Shown in pieces: positions 53,178 through 62,816 of a stretch of DNA of 64,000 nt; position 1 is the stretch's first letter; every line of letters starts with the position of its first letter. The notes beneath the pieces are model-generated. The model did no database searches and had not been told where the DNA came from. It was given only the letters and a program-made list of their open reading frames with translations. The DNA comes from Paenibacillus sp. MMS20-IR301. Lineage in GTDB: Bacteria > Bacillota > Bacilli > Paenibacillales > Paenibacillaceae. The position numbers were made by a program, and so were the translations under genes. The stretch covers positions 248,001 to 312,000 of the forward strand of contig NZ_CP135275.1 in assembly GCF_032302195.1 (NCBI RefSeq). The letters are read 5' to 3'.

Positions 53178-54896
53178 ATGAGCAGATTCAGCATTTTCAC
53201 CAAACTGATAGCCACGCTGTTCATTCTGCTGATCCCGATTCTGCTGCTGTTTGCGGTGTCGAACCGGACCAGCAGGGAGGTGCTGACGGAGGAGATTATC
53301 AAGGTCAAGCAGTACCAGATTGAGACGTTTGCGAATCAGCTGGACCAGTTATTTTTCCGGCTGGATACTTATAAGAAGATGCTGTATGAAAGTACGGATG
53401 TACGGAATCTGGCCTATCCTGATCTGCTGGATGATGTGCTGGATAAATACAGAACGAACCGGACCGTCTCGGAAGAGATTAACCGGCTGGCCGGCTACGG
53501 CGACTGGAAAGCGGTGATAGCCGTGCTCTACCCGCGTACCGGAATTGTCATCAAAAGCAGCTCCAGCCTGAATGCGCTCCCGAAGGAGCTGCCTGTACAG
53601 GATACGTTCTGGCAGTATTATTCGGATGCGAATGAGGATTATTTCCTCGGCATCCTGTCCTATCCCGAGAAGTCCGCGGAATCCGGCGAAGCGCATATGC
53701 GGGTAGTGCTTAAATTCGGCGTGGCGGAGCTGCGGAGAGCTCTATCCGAATTCAAAAGTAACGGCTCAGGGGACCCTTTCCTCTACCATCCGGGGGCGGA
53801 GCCTATCTATAATTATTCGGTGAATGTGAATCAGATCGAAGAGTTTCTGCCCCGGCTGGGGGAAATCGGCGGCTCCGGGGAAAGCGGATATCTGCTGGTG
53901 AATTCAGATCATAAGCGGTTTCAGGTCCATTATCAGAAGCTGGAATCCCTGGGCTGGTATCTGGTTGATTATGTGCCGATCAGTCATATTATGGCGCCGA
54001 TCAGCCGGAACCAGACGATGTTCTATGTTATCAGCGGCATGCTGCTGTTCATGGGCGGGTATCTTGCTTTTGTGATGTACCGGAATATTCAGATTCCGTT
54101 CTGCAGGCTGTTCAAGAATATGAATCTGATTGAGAAGGGGATTTACTCTGTTAGAATGACGGACAAGCCCGAAGGGGAGTACCGCTTGCTGTATGAGAAA
54201 TTCAACTCCATGGCCTCACAGATTGAAGAGCTGATTGAGGATGTGTATAAGGAGCAGCTCCGGTCCAAGGACGCAACACTGAAGCAGCTGCAGTCGCAGA
54301 TCAACCCGCATTTTTTGTACAACACGCTTGCCTATATTAAAAGTATGATTGAGCTGAACGAAGATAAGGCTGCTGTATCGATGACGATGAATTTGAGCAG
54401 ATATTACCGGTATACGACGAAGACGGGGAACAAGATGGCGGCGCTGAAGGAAGAGCTGGACCTGATCCATTTCTACCTGGAGATTCACTGCATGCTGCGC
54501 GATGATTTCGAATTCGGGATTGAGGTTGACCCGCAGATGGAGATTCTGGAGATTCCCCGCTTAATCATTCAGCCGCTTGTCGAGAATGTGATTCTTCATT
54601 CCTTCAACAATTATTCCGGCTACGGCATGATACAGATCCGGGTGTGGAGAGAGGGCGGCATGAACCATGTATCGGTTGAGGACAGCGGGACAGATATGGA
54701 TTATGTGATCCTTGAATCGATCCGCATGAAGGTCTACTCAGCCAGTGAAGAAATTGACTCCGGACTGAAAAATGTCCATCAGCGCCTGCGCCTGACCTAC
54801 GGCGGGGATTCAGGTCTCTTGCTCAGCAAGTCGGAGCTTGGAGGGCTGTGTGCAGAGTTATGCTGGAGCAGTAAGGAAGGTGAGTATTTGAGCTGA
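53178..54896 (+). CDS. YesM-type sensor histidine kinase
   Basis: 572 residues; three ATGs in a row (53172, 53175, 53178) follow GAGGGGG, the last being best spaced. One membrane helix near the N-terminus, a ~250-residue external dCache-like sensor, a second helix (MLLFMGGYLAFVMY), HAMP, then the His_kinase block QLQSQINPHFLYNTLAYIKS with the phospho-accepting His, and a C-terminal ATPase (LIIQPLVENVILHSF). G-box: EDSGTDMD, somewhat degenerate. Typical carbohydrate-sensing kinase of Paenibacillus, paired with the next gene. Confidence 0.92.
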   Translation: MSRFSIFTKLIATLFILLIPILLLFAVSNRTSREVLTEEIIKVKQYQIETFANQLDQLFFRLDTYKKMLYESTDVRNLAYPDLLDDVLDKYRTNRTVSEEINRLAGYGDWKAVIAVLYPRTGIVIKSSSSLNALPKELPVQDTFWQYYSDANEDYFLGILSYPEKSAESGEAHMRVVLKFGVAELRRALSEFKSNGSGDPFLYHPGAEPIYNYSVNVNQIEEFLPRLGEIGGSGESGYLLVNSDHKRFQVHYQKLESLGWYLVDYVPISHIMAPISRNQTMFYVISGMLLFMGGYLAFVMYRNIQIPFCRLFKNMNLIEKGIYSVRMTDKPEGEYRLLYEKFNSMASQIEELIEDVYKEQLRSKDATLKQLQSQINPHFLYNTLAYIKSMIELNEDKAAVSMTMNLSRYYRYTTKTGNKMAALKEELDLIHFYLEIHCMLRDDFEFGIEVDPQMEILEIPRLIIQPLVENVILHSFNNYSGYGMIQIRVWREGGMNHVSVEDSGTDMDYVILESIRMKVYSASEEIDSGLKNVHQRLRLTYGGDSGLLLSKSELGGLCAELCWSSKEGEYLS

Positions 54897-54908
54897 GGGG
54901 GGAAAGGG

Positions 54909-56522
54909 ATGTACCAGATTTTAATTGTAGATGATCATACCCACCTGGTAGACAGCCTGGCCATTGGACTTCCGTGGGAGCAGATGGGGATTACCAATGT
55001 CTATAAAGCCTATTCCGGCGAGGAAGCGCTGGAGCTGCTGAACTACCATTCCGTTGATATTGTGGTGACCGATATTCATATGAACGGAATGAGCGGACTT
55101 GAATTAATTGCCCGGATCAATGAGAAATGGAAAAATACGAAGGCGGTCATTATCACTGGCTATGATGAATTCCAGTATGCCAAGGAAGCCATCCAGCAGC
55201 AGGTGAGCGAATATCTGCTCAAGCCGGTCTCGAACGAGGAGCTGGAGCAGACCCTGCGGAGTCTGATTGTTAAGATTACAGAGGAAGGCAACCAATTATT
55301 GAACCAGAACAAGTTTGCCTACCGTTTCCGGGAAAGTCTGCCTAAATTACGGGAAATGCTCTTGCTTGACCTGATCTCCGGCAAAAAATACCCCCAGTCG
55401 GTGCTGCAGGATAAAAATCAGCTGTACGGGCTGCCCTTCACTGCGGATAAGGAATCCATCCTCTTATGCATGAGAGTGGAGGAGGACTATACCAGTACCG
55501 ATCTGTACAGCCTCTCTTTGATCGAATATGCCATGTTCAACATTGTGGAGGAAGTGCTCTCGGATGCTTTTCACGTGATGTACTGCAAGGACTCGCATGA
55601 TTACCTGGTCTTCCTGGTGCAGTCTAAGGGGGAAGCCTTCTCTACCAAAGCCGGTTCTGCGGTCATTGAGGACCGGGCCAGACTCTCCCAGCATCAGATC
55701 AAGCTGTATCTGAAATCCAAGGTGTCCCTGGTTATCAGCGACTGGGGCGGGTTCCCCCGGGACATCCTGTCCATGTACCATGCTGCACGATCGGTTTATA
55801 CGGATTATATCGGCTATCAGACGGAGAGCTTTTTCCATGTGACCGAGAAGAAGGAAGCCCCCGAAATCCAGCCGCTGGCCGAGCTGTACCGTCCCCGGAC
55901 GTTCATGGAGCTGATTGATCTTGAGCAGTGGCCCGGGTTCGAGAGTAAGCTGAACCTGATCTTCAGTGAGCTTGAAGGGGCGGGCGGCGGAGCGCGTGAA
56001 TACGGGATCGAAATCTATGTTACCCTGCTGCAGGCGTATTCCTACTATTTGCACAAGAAGGGCAAGCGGATCTTCGAGGTGTTCGGAAGGGATATGGAGA
56101 AGATGCTGAAGCTGGATGCCAGCTGGAGTGATGAGCCGTTAAAAGAGTGGGCGTTCGCCAGCTTCGTTCAGCTCAAGGCCTTCAGCGACACCCGCTCGGA
56201 CAACATCCGCATGGACCTGATGGAACGGATCCGCCGGTTCATCCAGGGCCATATCCAGGAGATTACGCTGCAGGCGGTGGCGGATCATGTGAACCTGCAT
56301 CCCGTATATGTCTCCAACCTGTTCAAACAGGAGAGCGGCGAGAACTTCATGAACTATGTGCTCCGCTTACGGATGGAGAAAGCCGTCCAGCTGCTGAAGC
56401 ATAAGGATATGAAGATCAGCCAGATTGCCCATGAAATCGGCTACCAGAAGCCGCAGTATTTCATCAAGCTGTTCAAGGCGCAGTATGGAATGACTCCGCA
56501 GGAATTCAAGAACAGCATGTAA
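54909..56522 (+). CDS. YesN-type response regulator with AraC DNA-binding domain
   Basis: 537 residues. Receiver domain 1-120 with phospho-Asp in VDIVVTDIHMNGMSG and Lys in YLLKPV. A ~300-residue middle region and a C-terminal AraC double HTH (ITLQAVADHVNLHPVYVSNLF; MKISQIAHEIGYQKPQYFIKLFK) follow. The likely target is the adjacent CUT1 operon and/or its own operon; no operator was identified. Confidence 0.92.
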   Translation: MYQILIVDDHTHLVDSLAIGLPWEQMGITNVYKAYSGEEALELLNYHSVDIVVTDIHMNGMSGLELIARINEKWKNTKAVIITGYDEFQYAKEAIQQQVSEYLLKPVSNEELEQTLRSLIVKITEEGNQLLNQNKFAYRFRESLPKLREMLLLDLISGKKYPQSVLQDKNQLYGLPFTADKESILLCMRVEEDYTSTDLYSLSLIEYAMFNIVEEVLSDAFHVMYCKDSHDYLVFLVQSKGEAFSTKAGSAVIEDRARLSQHQIKLYLKSKVSLVISDWGGFPRDILSMYHAARSVYTDYIGYQTESFFHVTEKKEAPEIQPLAELYRPRTFMELIDLEQWPGFESKLNLIFSELEGAGGGAREYGIEIYVTLLQAYSYYLHKKGKRIFEVFGRDMEKMLKLDASWSDEPLKEWAFASFVQLKAFSDTRSDNIRMDLMERIRRFIQGHIQEITLQAVADHVNLHPVYVSNLFKQESGENFMNYVLRLRMEKAVQLLKHKDMKISQIAHEIGYQKPQYFIKLFKAQYGMTPQEFKNSM

Positions 56523-56618
56523 TGCGGAGCTGTCTGCTGCTGAAATCTGCTATGATAGGGTTTAATAGTCTGAATTAATAGTCAGGCTGTCAGATTCATA
56601 TCAGGAGGATATCCGGTA

Positions 56619-57278
56619 ATGGCCCATATAGTAGTAGTTGAAGATGAACAGCCGATCAGCGATTTGATTACGATGAACCTCAAGCTGGTCGGGCATACGT
56701 ATTCCAAGGCGTATTCCGGGACAGAGGCAGCCGCCCTGCTGGAACGGGAGCAGGCGGATCTGATTCTGCTCGATGTGATGCTGCCCGGTCTGGACGGCTT
56801 CCAATTGATGGAGCAGATCTCCCCCAGGCAGATTCCCGTCATTCTGATTACAGCGAAGAATGCACTTTCCGACCGCATCAGGGGCTTCGAGCTGGGTGCG
56901 GAGGATTATATTATCAAGCCCTTTGAAATACTGGAGCTGCTCGCCCGCATCAACGTGGTCCTGCGCAGGAACGAGCAGGCGGCTCCGGCCTTTACCTGCG
57001 ATACGGTGGAGGTCCGGTTCGCCGAACGCCAGGTCCGGGTGGACCGGCAGCCGGTGGAATTGACCGCCAGGGAATTTGAGCTGCTGGAAGTTCTTATACG
57101 GAACCGGAACATTGCCTTATCACGGGACAAGCTGCTGGAGCTCGCCTGGGGGTATGACTATGCCGGCGATACCCGTACGGTAGATGTTCACATCCGTCAG
57201 CTGCGCAAGAAGCTGGGCTGGGAAGAACGGATCAAGACGGTATTCAAGCTGGGCTACCGGCTGGAAGTTCAGGTCTAG
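56619..57278 (+). CDS. OmpR-family response regulator
   Basis: 219 residues, AGGAGG upstream. Receiver ~1-115: EDE at 8-10, phospho-Asp in LILLDVMLPGLDG, Thr in LITAKN and Lys in YIIKPFE. Winged helix ~125-219: LTAREFELLEVLIRNRNIALSR and VHIRQLRKKLG. The kinase follows 2 nt later. Confidence 0.93.
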   Translation: MAHIVVVEDEQPISDLITMNLKLVGHTYSKAYSGTEAAALLEREQADLILLDVMLPGLDGFQLMEQISPRQIPVILITAKNALSDRIRGFELGAEDYIIKPFEILELLARINVVLRRNEQAAPAFTCDTVEVRFAERQVRVDRQPVELTAREFELLEVLIRNRNIALSRDKLLELAWGYDYAGDTRTVDVHIRQLRKKLGWEERIKTVFKLGYRLEVQV

Positions 57279-57280
57279 CC

Positions 57281-58657
57281 ATGCGGTTCTGGCATAAGAT
57301 ATTGCTGGCCGTGCTCGTGCTCTTCATTGCCGCCCTCGATGTAAGTGTAATTATGGTGATGAAAAAAAGCTGGCAGCTGAACATGGACAGCGAAACCAGG
57401 CGCGCCTCCAGCGAGCAGCTGCTGATTGCCAATAATATCTATGAGAATCTGGAATCGATCCGGACGCGGGGACTTACGCTCACCCCTGCCTTGCTGGTCA
57501 ATGTGGTGCAGTCGTATGGCGGGCATTACCGTAAGCAAGGAATTGAGCTGGAGCTGCGGGAGAACGGGCAGCTGATCTACCCGGCAGACAGCGGGGGGAG
57601 CGGAAGTCTGGCGGGACACAGCATCTCATTATCCATGCCTCTGCCGGCACCTTACGAATATCTGGAGCTGGCTTACAGCCGCGACATCAGCGGGCTGTAT
57701 ACCCAGCAGCAGGAGCTGAACCGCTTCTTCGTAATGATTAACTGGATTGCGGGGCCGGTGCTGGCCCTGCTGCTCTATCTCCTGATCCGTCATCTGACGC
57801 GGCCGCTCAAGCTGCTGGCGGAAACGGCCCGGACCATTGCCGGAGGCGATTATTCGAACCGGGTGGTGCTGTCTGCCCGGGATGAATTCGGGGAGCTGGC
57901 AGTCCATTTTAACCGGATGGCTTCGGTGGTGGAGCAGCGGATTACGGATCTCTCCGACATGGCGGAGGAGAAGCAGCGGATGGTCGATAATCTGGCCCAT
58001 GAGCTGCGCACCCCGCTGACCAGCATGCAGGGCTTTGCGGAATTACTTACCTCGGCGAACATCGGCCAGGAGGACCAGATCAAGGCGGGGCACTACATTT
58101 GGAGTGAGACAGTCCGGCTGAAGAATCTGGCTTTTAAGCTGCTGGATTTGTCTGTCCTCCGGCATCAGCCGCTGGTTCAGGCGGAGGTAGAGGTTGCCGG
58201 GCTGTTCGAAGCGGTATTGCAGACGGTGGAGCACGAATTAGCAGAGAGCGGAATCCGGCTTGCGGCAGACAGTTCCATCTCCGCTGTGCGGGGTGATGGT
58301 GATCTGCTGGCCTCCTTCCTGGTGAATCTGCTCGATAATGCTATCCATGCTTCGGGGCCGGGCAGTCTGATCTCCTTGCTGGCTTATCAGCAGAACGGGG
58401 AAGCCGTGCTTGAGGTGCGCGACAGCGGACGCGGGATGACGCCGGAGCAGAGCCGGCAGGCCTTCGAGCCGTTCTACCGGGCAGACCCGGCCCGCTCACG
58501 GGTTTACGGGAATGCGGGGCTGGGCCTCTCCTTATGCCGGCAGATCGCCGAGGCACATGAGGCCAGAGTGGAGCTGGAATCGGTGCTGGGCCAAGGGACA
58601 AGCATCCGGCTTTATTTAAGCAATACGGCTATTACGGCGGATTTTACAACTTCATAA
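57281..58657 (+). CDS. Membrane sensor histidine kinase
   Basis: 458 residues. Two membrane helices (~5-27 and ~148-170) around a ~120-residue outer sensor, HAMP (~170-225, RPLKLLAETARTIAGGDYSNR), H-box DNLAHELRTPLTSMQG, N-box LLDNAIHAS, G1 DSGRGM, G2 GNAGLGLSL. Complete orthodox kinase for the regulator before it. The downstream gene at 58741 may be its regulated target. Confidence 0.93.
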   Translation: MRFWHKILLAVLVLFIAALDVSVIMVMKKSWQLNMDSETRRASSEQLLIANNIYENLESIRTRGLTLTPALLVNVVQSYGGHYRKQGIELELRENGQLIYPADSGGSGSLAGHSISLSMPLPAPYEYLELAYSRDISGLYTQQQELNRFFVMINWIAGPVLALLLYLLIRHLTRPLKLLAETARTIAGGDYSNRVVLSARDEFGELAVHFNRMASVVEQRITDLSDMAEEKQRMVDNLAHELRTPLTSMQGFAELLTSANIGQEDQIKAGHYIWSETVRLKNLAFKLLDLSVLRHQPLVQAEVEVAGLFEAVLQTVEHELAESGIRLAADSSISAVRGDGDLLASFLVNLLDNAIHASGPGSLISLLAYQQNGEAVLEVRDSGRGMTPEQSRQAFEPFYRADPARSRVYGNAGLGLSLCRQIAEAHEARVELESVLGQGTSIRLYLSNTAITADFTTS

Positions 58658-58715
58658 CATCTGCCCTCCTACTCTATAACATCTTGGGATTATGGTATAG
58701 ACAGATTTAACATCC
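58654..58715 (+). promoter_or_regulatory. Direct repeats, possible response-regulator boxes
   Basis: ATAACATCT at 58654-58662 and 58676-58684 (22 bp apart, two helical turns) and TTAACATCC at 58707-58715 (31 bp on, three turns). Phased same-strand repeats suit OmpR-type binding before the gene at 58741. Confidence 0.5.
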
Positions 58716-58740
58716 TTGTATGGAGTGGAGGTAATCAGAC

Positions 58741-59838
58741 TTGGAACAGAACAAACGGTTAACTGCTTTGGCTATCATTCTATTCTCGGGAGGCTTGCTC
58801 GCAGCAAGCGCCCTGCTCGTTCCCGGCATTGTGAACAATTCTGTCGCCGCCAAGAACGGCCCGGCAGCAGTGAACAGGACCGGCGTCCATCTGACAGGGG
58901 GCACGATTCCTGTGCTGAAGGTGGAAGCACCGGCTCCGGTGTCTACAGTGTCCGCGGATCTGCTTGACGGAATGACAGAGGAGGAGATCAGGGGGATCTA
59001 TGAGCTTCTGAATAAGCCCGGCAATGAACCGCAGATGGTTGGCCGGGAAATGAGCGAAGCAGAGGGGAAACGGAGCCTTGTGCTGAGTGACAAGTATGTG
59101 TATGACGGGCTGCGGCCTGAGCAGCCGCTGCCGCTTAAGGCCGGACAAGCTGAATTCTATCTGGAGCTTGAGACCCATACGCTCTACTTTCCGGAGCGGG
59201 AGCTGACGGATGAAGAGCTGCTGCAGATGATTGACTGGTCTTACCGGACGATGTTCATCGCTTCCAGATACAATAACGCGGACCATGTAACTGTTCCCCC
59301 GCTGCCGCAGAAATTCAGCAAGGCTGAAATCAAGCAGCGGGCGGCTGAAAGTGTGCGTAAGCTGTTCGATGCAGATGTGTCCAAGCTGGAGACGACCGTT
59401 ATGCTGCATGAGCCGGGATATGGCATACCTTCATTCTGGTCGGTGCACTCCGCTCCTTATAAGTCGAATACACTGCGCGGACAGGGTAAAGAATACTGGC
59501 AGTATGATGTGATGATTGATCCGGAGACCGGTACCATGATCGATACAACTGCTGCTAATGTGGCACTCAAACGGACACCGATTGATGCCGCCGCTGCTGC
59601 AGCCGTGCTGAAGGATAGCCGCTGGATTGCCAGAGCGAAGCAGATCATTACGGATAAGCAGGGCGAGACAAGGGCCATTGTAAAGGCAAGCATTACCGGT
59701 CAAGACGTGAATAACAAACGCGGAATGGTGGCGGTGAAGCTGGTGCTGGAGGATGGCAGCAGTTATACCGCAGAACTGCGTTATCCGGACCAGACGCTGC
59801 GCTGCCTGATCTATGAAGCTGCCGGCGAAGCGGAGTAG
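58741..59838 (+). CDS. Membrane-anchored secreted protein of unknown function
   Basis: 365 residues from TTG 58741, 9 nt after GGAGG. One N-terminal hydrophobic segment (LTALAIILFSGGLLAASALL), then an external domain with no motif I recognise; it has an acidic middle (LTDEELLQMIDWSYRTMF) and C-terminal repeats rich in Thr and Ala. PepSY-like or regulatory beta structure is conceivable but not claimed. Following the two-component genes on the same strand with phased repeats before it, it is likely controlled by them. Confidence 0.75.
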   Translation: MEQNKRLTALAIILFSGGLLAASALLVPGIVNNSVAAKNGPAAVNRTGVHLTGGTIPVLKVEAPAPVSTVSADLLDGMTEEEIRGIYELLNKPGNEPQMVGREMSEAEGKRSLVLSDKYVYDGLRPEQPLPLKAGQAEFYLELETHTLYFPERELTDEELLQMIDWSYRTMFIASRYNNADHVTVPPLPQKFSKAEIKQRAAESVRKLFDADVSKLETTVMLHEPGYGIPSFWSVHSAPYKSNTLRGQGKEYWQYDVMIDPETGTMIDTTAANVALKRTPIDAAAAAAVLKDSRWIARAKQIITDKQGETRAIVKASITGQDVNNKRGMVAVKLVLEDGSSYTAELRYPDQTLRCLIYEAAGEAE

Positions 59839-60084
59839 GCTTGTGCATTGATGGGAAAGTCCTTCTTTTGATCCTTACGGACCGTACAGCCGTTATTGTC
59901 CCGAATGTCCGTAAGCTGCAGGCAGACTCTACATTGCTGGAGCATAAATCGAATGTTGGACATTTTGATGGCTCAAGCTTCTAAAAAATGTATTCGTATC
60001 GTATGGCAGCGGACGTGTGCTGGTCTCGTTCTCCAGTCGCGTTAAGGCCAGTGCCAATGAACACCGTCGTCATTAAAATACAAT

Positions 60085-60116
60085 GAAACCCAGGTTCTTT
60101 AAATGACCTGGGTTTC
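60085..60116. terminator. Hairpin GAAACCCAGGT/ACCTGGGTTTC
   Basis: 11-bp perfect stem with a 10-nt AT loop. T-rich only inside the stem, so it may act as a terminator in either direction. Confidence 0.6.
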
Positions 60117-60128
60117 CCGACAATCTGG

Positions 60129-60155
60129 GCGCCCGATGCGGGCGCTGTTTTTTTT
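60129..60155 (+). terminator. Intrinsic terminator
   Basis: GCGCCC-GATGC-GGGCGC followed by TGTTTTTTTT; canonical on the plus strand. Confidence 0.85.
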
Positions 60156-60290
60156 GAAATATACAAATTTACATGCCGCTGTACTTCATGCAACAAACCT
60201 CTCAAACATACAGATCCCTTGGCCTTAAAGCTGCAAGATGCATGCTTTTTGCGATTTGTTCATTTATGAAACTTGTCTTGTTCTGGCGGT

Positions 60291-61343
60291 CTACAGTTCA
60301 ACCCAGGCCACCAGGCCGTCAGGCTGATCGGGGTTGATGCCTTGACGCGCAGCGCTGGTCAGGGCAACGATTTGCGGAATGAAGATAAACGGTATGCCTG
60401 CTGCGGCAGGATCCAATTCGTTGTCAGATGTGATTGTCAGGTCGGCATGCTCTGCTGCCGCCTCAGCTGCACCGGCATGGCCGGCGAAGGCGATGACGGT
60501 TGCCCCTCTGCCTTTGAGATCGCGCAGCAGGTTGCGCTGATGTTCCGTGCCGTTCCCGGTGACTGCAGCGATAACCAGCGTATCCGCCCCGACAGTTACC
60601 ATCGGACCATGGCGGACATCCAGCAGGTGATAGGAATGGGCCTGTACCTTGGCAATTTCCGTCAAGGCAATAGCGCCTTCGGAAGCGAGGCCCTGAAGCT
60701 CTCCGTCTGCAAGCACAACCGTATGGGTCCACCCGAAATCAGCCGCCCGGCGGATGCTGTCCTCCACCCGTGCCATATAGGCTTCGCCTTGTTTAATGGC
60801 CTTGCCGATGTCAGCAATTAAGCTCTCATCGCCCCCAAGGAAGGCGGTCAGCAGCAGATTGGCTGTGTACAGATTGGTTACAGTACGGGTCTGGCAGACA
60901 CTGCTGTCGAAGGCCCAAGGCAGCTCCAGCGCCAGACCGGCCTTGCCGGAAAGCGGAGAATCCGTTACACAGGAGATTGCCAGCGTGGTGACAGCTTTAT
61001 GATTATTGTTCAGCAATTGTATCGCCTGCACGACTTCACTTGTACTGCCGGAACGGGACGGGGCGACGAGCAGCGTGTTCTCCAGCAGACGCCCGTAACG
61101 CTCCGGGTTCAGCATAAGATCGCCGCCGGCTAAAGCCATTGCCGGAATTCCTGCACGCAGCCGGGCAGAGAATGCGGCGGATTGGCTCAAGCAGTAGCTT
61201 GATCCGCAGCCGGCGAAGGTAACGGAAGTAATAGATTTTGCTTGAATGAAGGAGATAATCTCTTCTCTTTTAGAGAGCATGTAGTCATAGGTCTGCTGTA
61301 AGGCTGTATATTGCTGCTTAATTTCGCTGTAAGTCAAGCTCAT
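60291..61343 (-). CDS. agaS: SIS-domain sugar-phosphate isomerase/deaminase (AgaS-like)
   Basis: 350 residues; GGGGGT upstream of the ATG. Two SIS domains like the C-terminal half of GlmS: FAGCGSSYCLSQSAAFSARL, LLVAPSRSGSTSEVVQAI (phosphosugar-binding Ser cluster), then second-domain GPMVTVGADTLVIAAVTGNG, ending GINPDQPDGLVAWVEL. It should convert an amino-sugar phosphate to a ketose phosphate plus ammonia. The neighbourhood (deacetylase, ROK kinase, tagatose/fructose-bisphosphate aldolase) fits AgaS, acting on galactosamine-6-phosphate; FrlB-like deglycase is the alternative. Divergent from the deacetylase operon. Confidence 0.85.
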   Translation of the reverse strand: MSLTYSEIKQQYTALQQTYDYMLSKREEIISFIQAKSITSVTFAGCGSSYCLSQSAAFSARLRAGIPAMALAGGDLMLNPERYGRLLENTLLVAPSRSGSTSEVVQAIQLLNNNHKAVTTLAISCVTDSPLSGKAGLALELPWAFDSSVCQTRTVTNLYTANLLLTAFLGGDESLIADIGKAIKQGEAYMARVEDSIRRAADFGWTHTVVLADGELQGLASEGAIALTEIAKVQAHSYHLLDVRHGPMVTVGADTLVIAAVTGNGTEHQRNLLRDLKGRGATVIAFAGHAGAAEAAAEHADLTITSDNELDPAAAGIPFIFIPQIVALTSAARQGINPDQPDGLVAWVEL

Positions 61344-61515
61344 CGGTAAGACCCCCTGTGAATTGTTGTTCAGCTAATGTGAGTGTAAACCAGCGGCAGG
61401 AGAATTACAATCATTATTTTGATTTATTCAATCATTTATTTGTTACATACAAATAATAATATCTATTATATTGAAATAAACTTCTTATTAATTATCGAAA
61501 AGATCAAATTAAAGA

Positions 61516-61544
61516 TTGAAAAAATCATTTTAAGAGATTATTAT
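61516..61544 (+). promoter_or_regulatory. Promoter of the amino-sugar operon
   Basis: TTGAAA 61516-61521, 17 nt, TATTAT 61539-61544, in an AT-rich 250-nt divergent region (61344-61604). A regulator site is expected, but no clear palindrome was found. Confidence 0.6.
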
Positions 61545-61604
61545 GATCATATACAGAAGCAGGCCATCAGATTGCTGCCGCCGCATACATAAGGGGGAAT
61601 GTTG

Positions 61605-62816
61605 ATGCAGCATAAAGGTATTCATATTTATAACGCACGGATTCTGACACCGGAGGGCTGGATTGAAAACGGCAGTTTGTGCAGTAAAGACGGGTTAATT
61701 ACCCGGATAACGGGCAGCGCATGGGTGAGGACAGGAGAGAGTGAAGAATATGAGCAGGTAGATGCCCGGGGGGGAATGCTGTTGCCCGGATTCATCGATC
61801 TTCATGTTCATGGCGGCGGCGGATACGATGCCATGCTGGCGACTGAAGATCAGCTTCAGGGGATGTGCAGATTTCACGCTGCTCATGGAACTACTTCCCT
61901 GCTGGCCACGACATTAACCGCTGCTCATGATGAAATTATCCAGTCCCTGGAATGTGCAGGACAATTCATTCACCCGGAGCGCTCCCCGGACGGGGCGAAT
62001 CTGCTGGGCATCCATCTGGAGGGCCCGTTTCTGAATCCGGCCAGATGCGGCGCCCAGAACCCGGAAGACCTGCGGGAGCCTTCTATTGAAGAGTTTGAAG
62101 CGTTCTGGGCTGCGTCCCAAGGAAGCATTAAGCTGATGACGATTGCCCCTGAGCTGGGCCATGCGGAGGAAGTAATCCGTCATGCCGTGTGCAGAGGCGT
62201 GGTTGTCTCTCTGGGGCATACGGATGCTGACTTTGCGGTAATGCAGTCTGCGGTAGAATGGGGCGCATCCCAAGTAACCCATCTCTTCAACGGGATGAAG
62301 CCTCTGCATCACAGGGAGCCCGGGGCGGCAGGCGGAGCACTGATTCTGGACCCGTTGGCGGTCGAGGTCATTTGTGACGGGGTTCATGTCCATCCTGATT
62401 TAATGAAGTGGATATTCCGGGCGAAGCCGGAGGGCAAGGTTTTGCTGATTACAGACAGCATGTGTGCAGCCGGCTGCCTGGCCGGGGAGTATGTCCTCGG
62501 CAAGCTGCCGGTCCGTATGAGACAAGGCAAGGTGTATTTGAAGCAGGAGGATAGAACCGAAGGCAGCCTGGCCGGGAGCTCGCTGACAATGATTGAAGCC
62601 CTGGCTAACGCAGTCCGGTTCACAGGAATGGATATTGCCGATATCGTTCCGGCATTAACGGTTCATCCGGCTGTGCAGATTGGTGCTGCGGCTGCCAAAG
62701 GGACCATTGAACCGGGGAAGGATGCAGACCTGGTGCTGGTGAATGAGCAGTTCAAAGTGCTGCGCACCTTCGTGCGGGGCCGCCAGGTCTATGCTTGTGA
62801 GGAGGAGCTTCAATGA
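61605..62816 (+). CDS. nagA: N-acetyl-hexosamine-6-phosphate deacetylase (NagA/AgaA family)
   Basis: 403 residues from ATG 61605, 8 nt after GGGGGA (an in-frame ATG at 61599 is close to that site). Amidohydrolase fold: LLPGFIDLHVHGGGGYD (metal His pair), LLGIHLEGPFLNP, GHTDADF, and THLFNGMKPLHHREPG. It removes acetyl from GlcNAc-6-P or GalNAc-6-P. Its stop overlaps the ROK gene (ATGA). The AgaS-like and aldolase neighbours favour the GalNAc branch, in which case the name agaA would be fitter. Confidence 0.93.
   Translation: MQHKGIHIYNARILTPEGWIENGSLCSKDGLITRITGSAWVRTGESEEYEQVDARGGMLLPGFIDLHVHGGGGYDAMLATEDQLQGMCRFHAAHGTTSLLATTLTAAHDEIIQSLECAGQFIHPERSPDGANLLGIHLEGPFLNPARCGAQNPEDLREPSIEEFEAFWAASQGSIKLMTIAPELGHAEEVIRHAVCRGVVVSLGHTDADFAVMQSAVEWGASQVTHLFNGMKPLHHREPGAAGGALILDPLAVEVICDGVHVHPDLMKWIFRAKPEGKVLLITDSMCAAGCLAGEYVLGKLPVRMRQGKVYLKQEDRTEGSLAGSSLTMIEALANAVRFTGMDIADIVPALTVHPAVQIGAAAAKGTIEPGKDADLVLVNEQFKVLRTFVRGRQVYACEEELQ

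Larger units (their letters stand above)
59839..60290. other. Convergent intergenic region with two terminators
   Basis: 450 nt without a supported gene. It contains two hairpins at 60085-60116 and 60129-60155. Between the first gene end and the hairpins there is no recognisable coding remnant. Confidence 0.55.
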
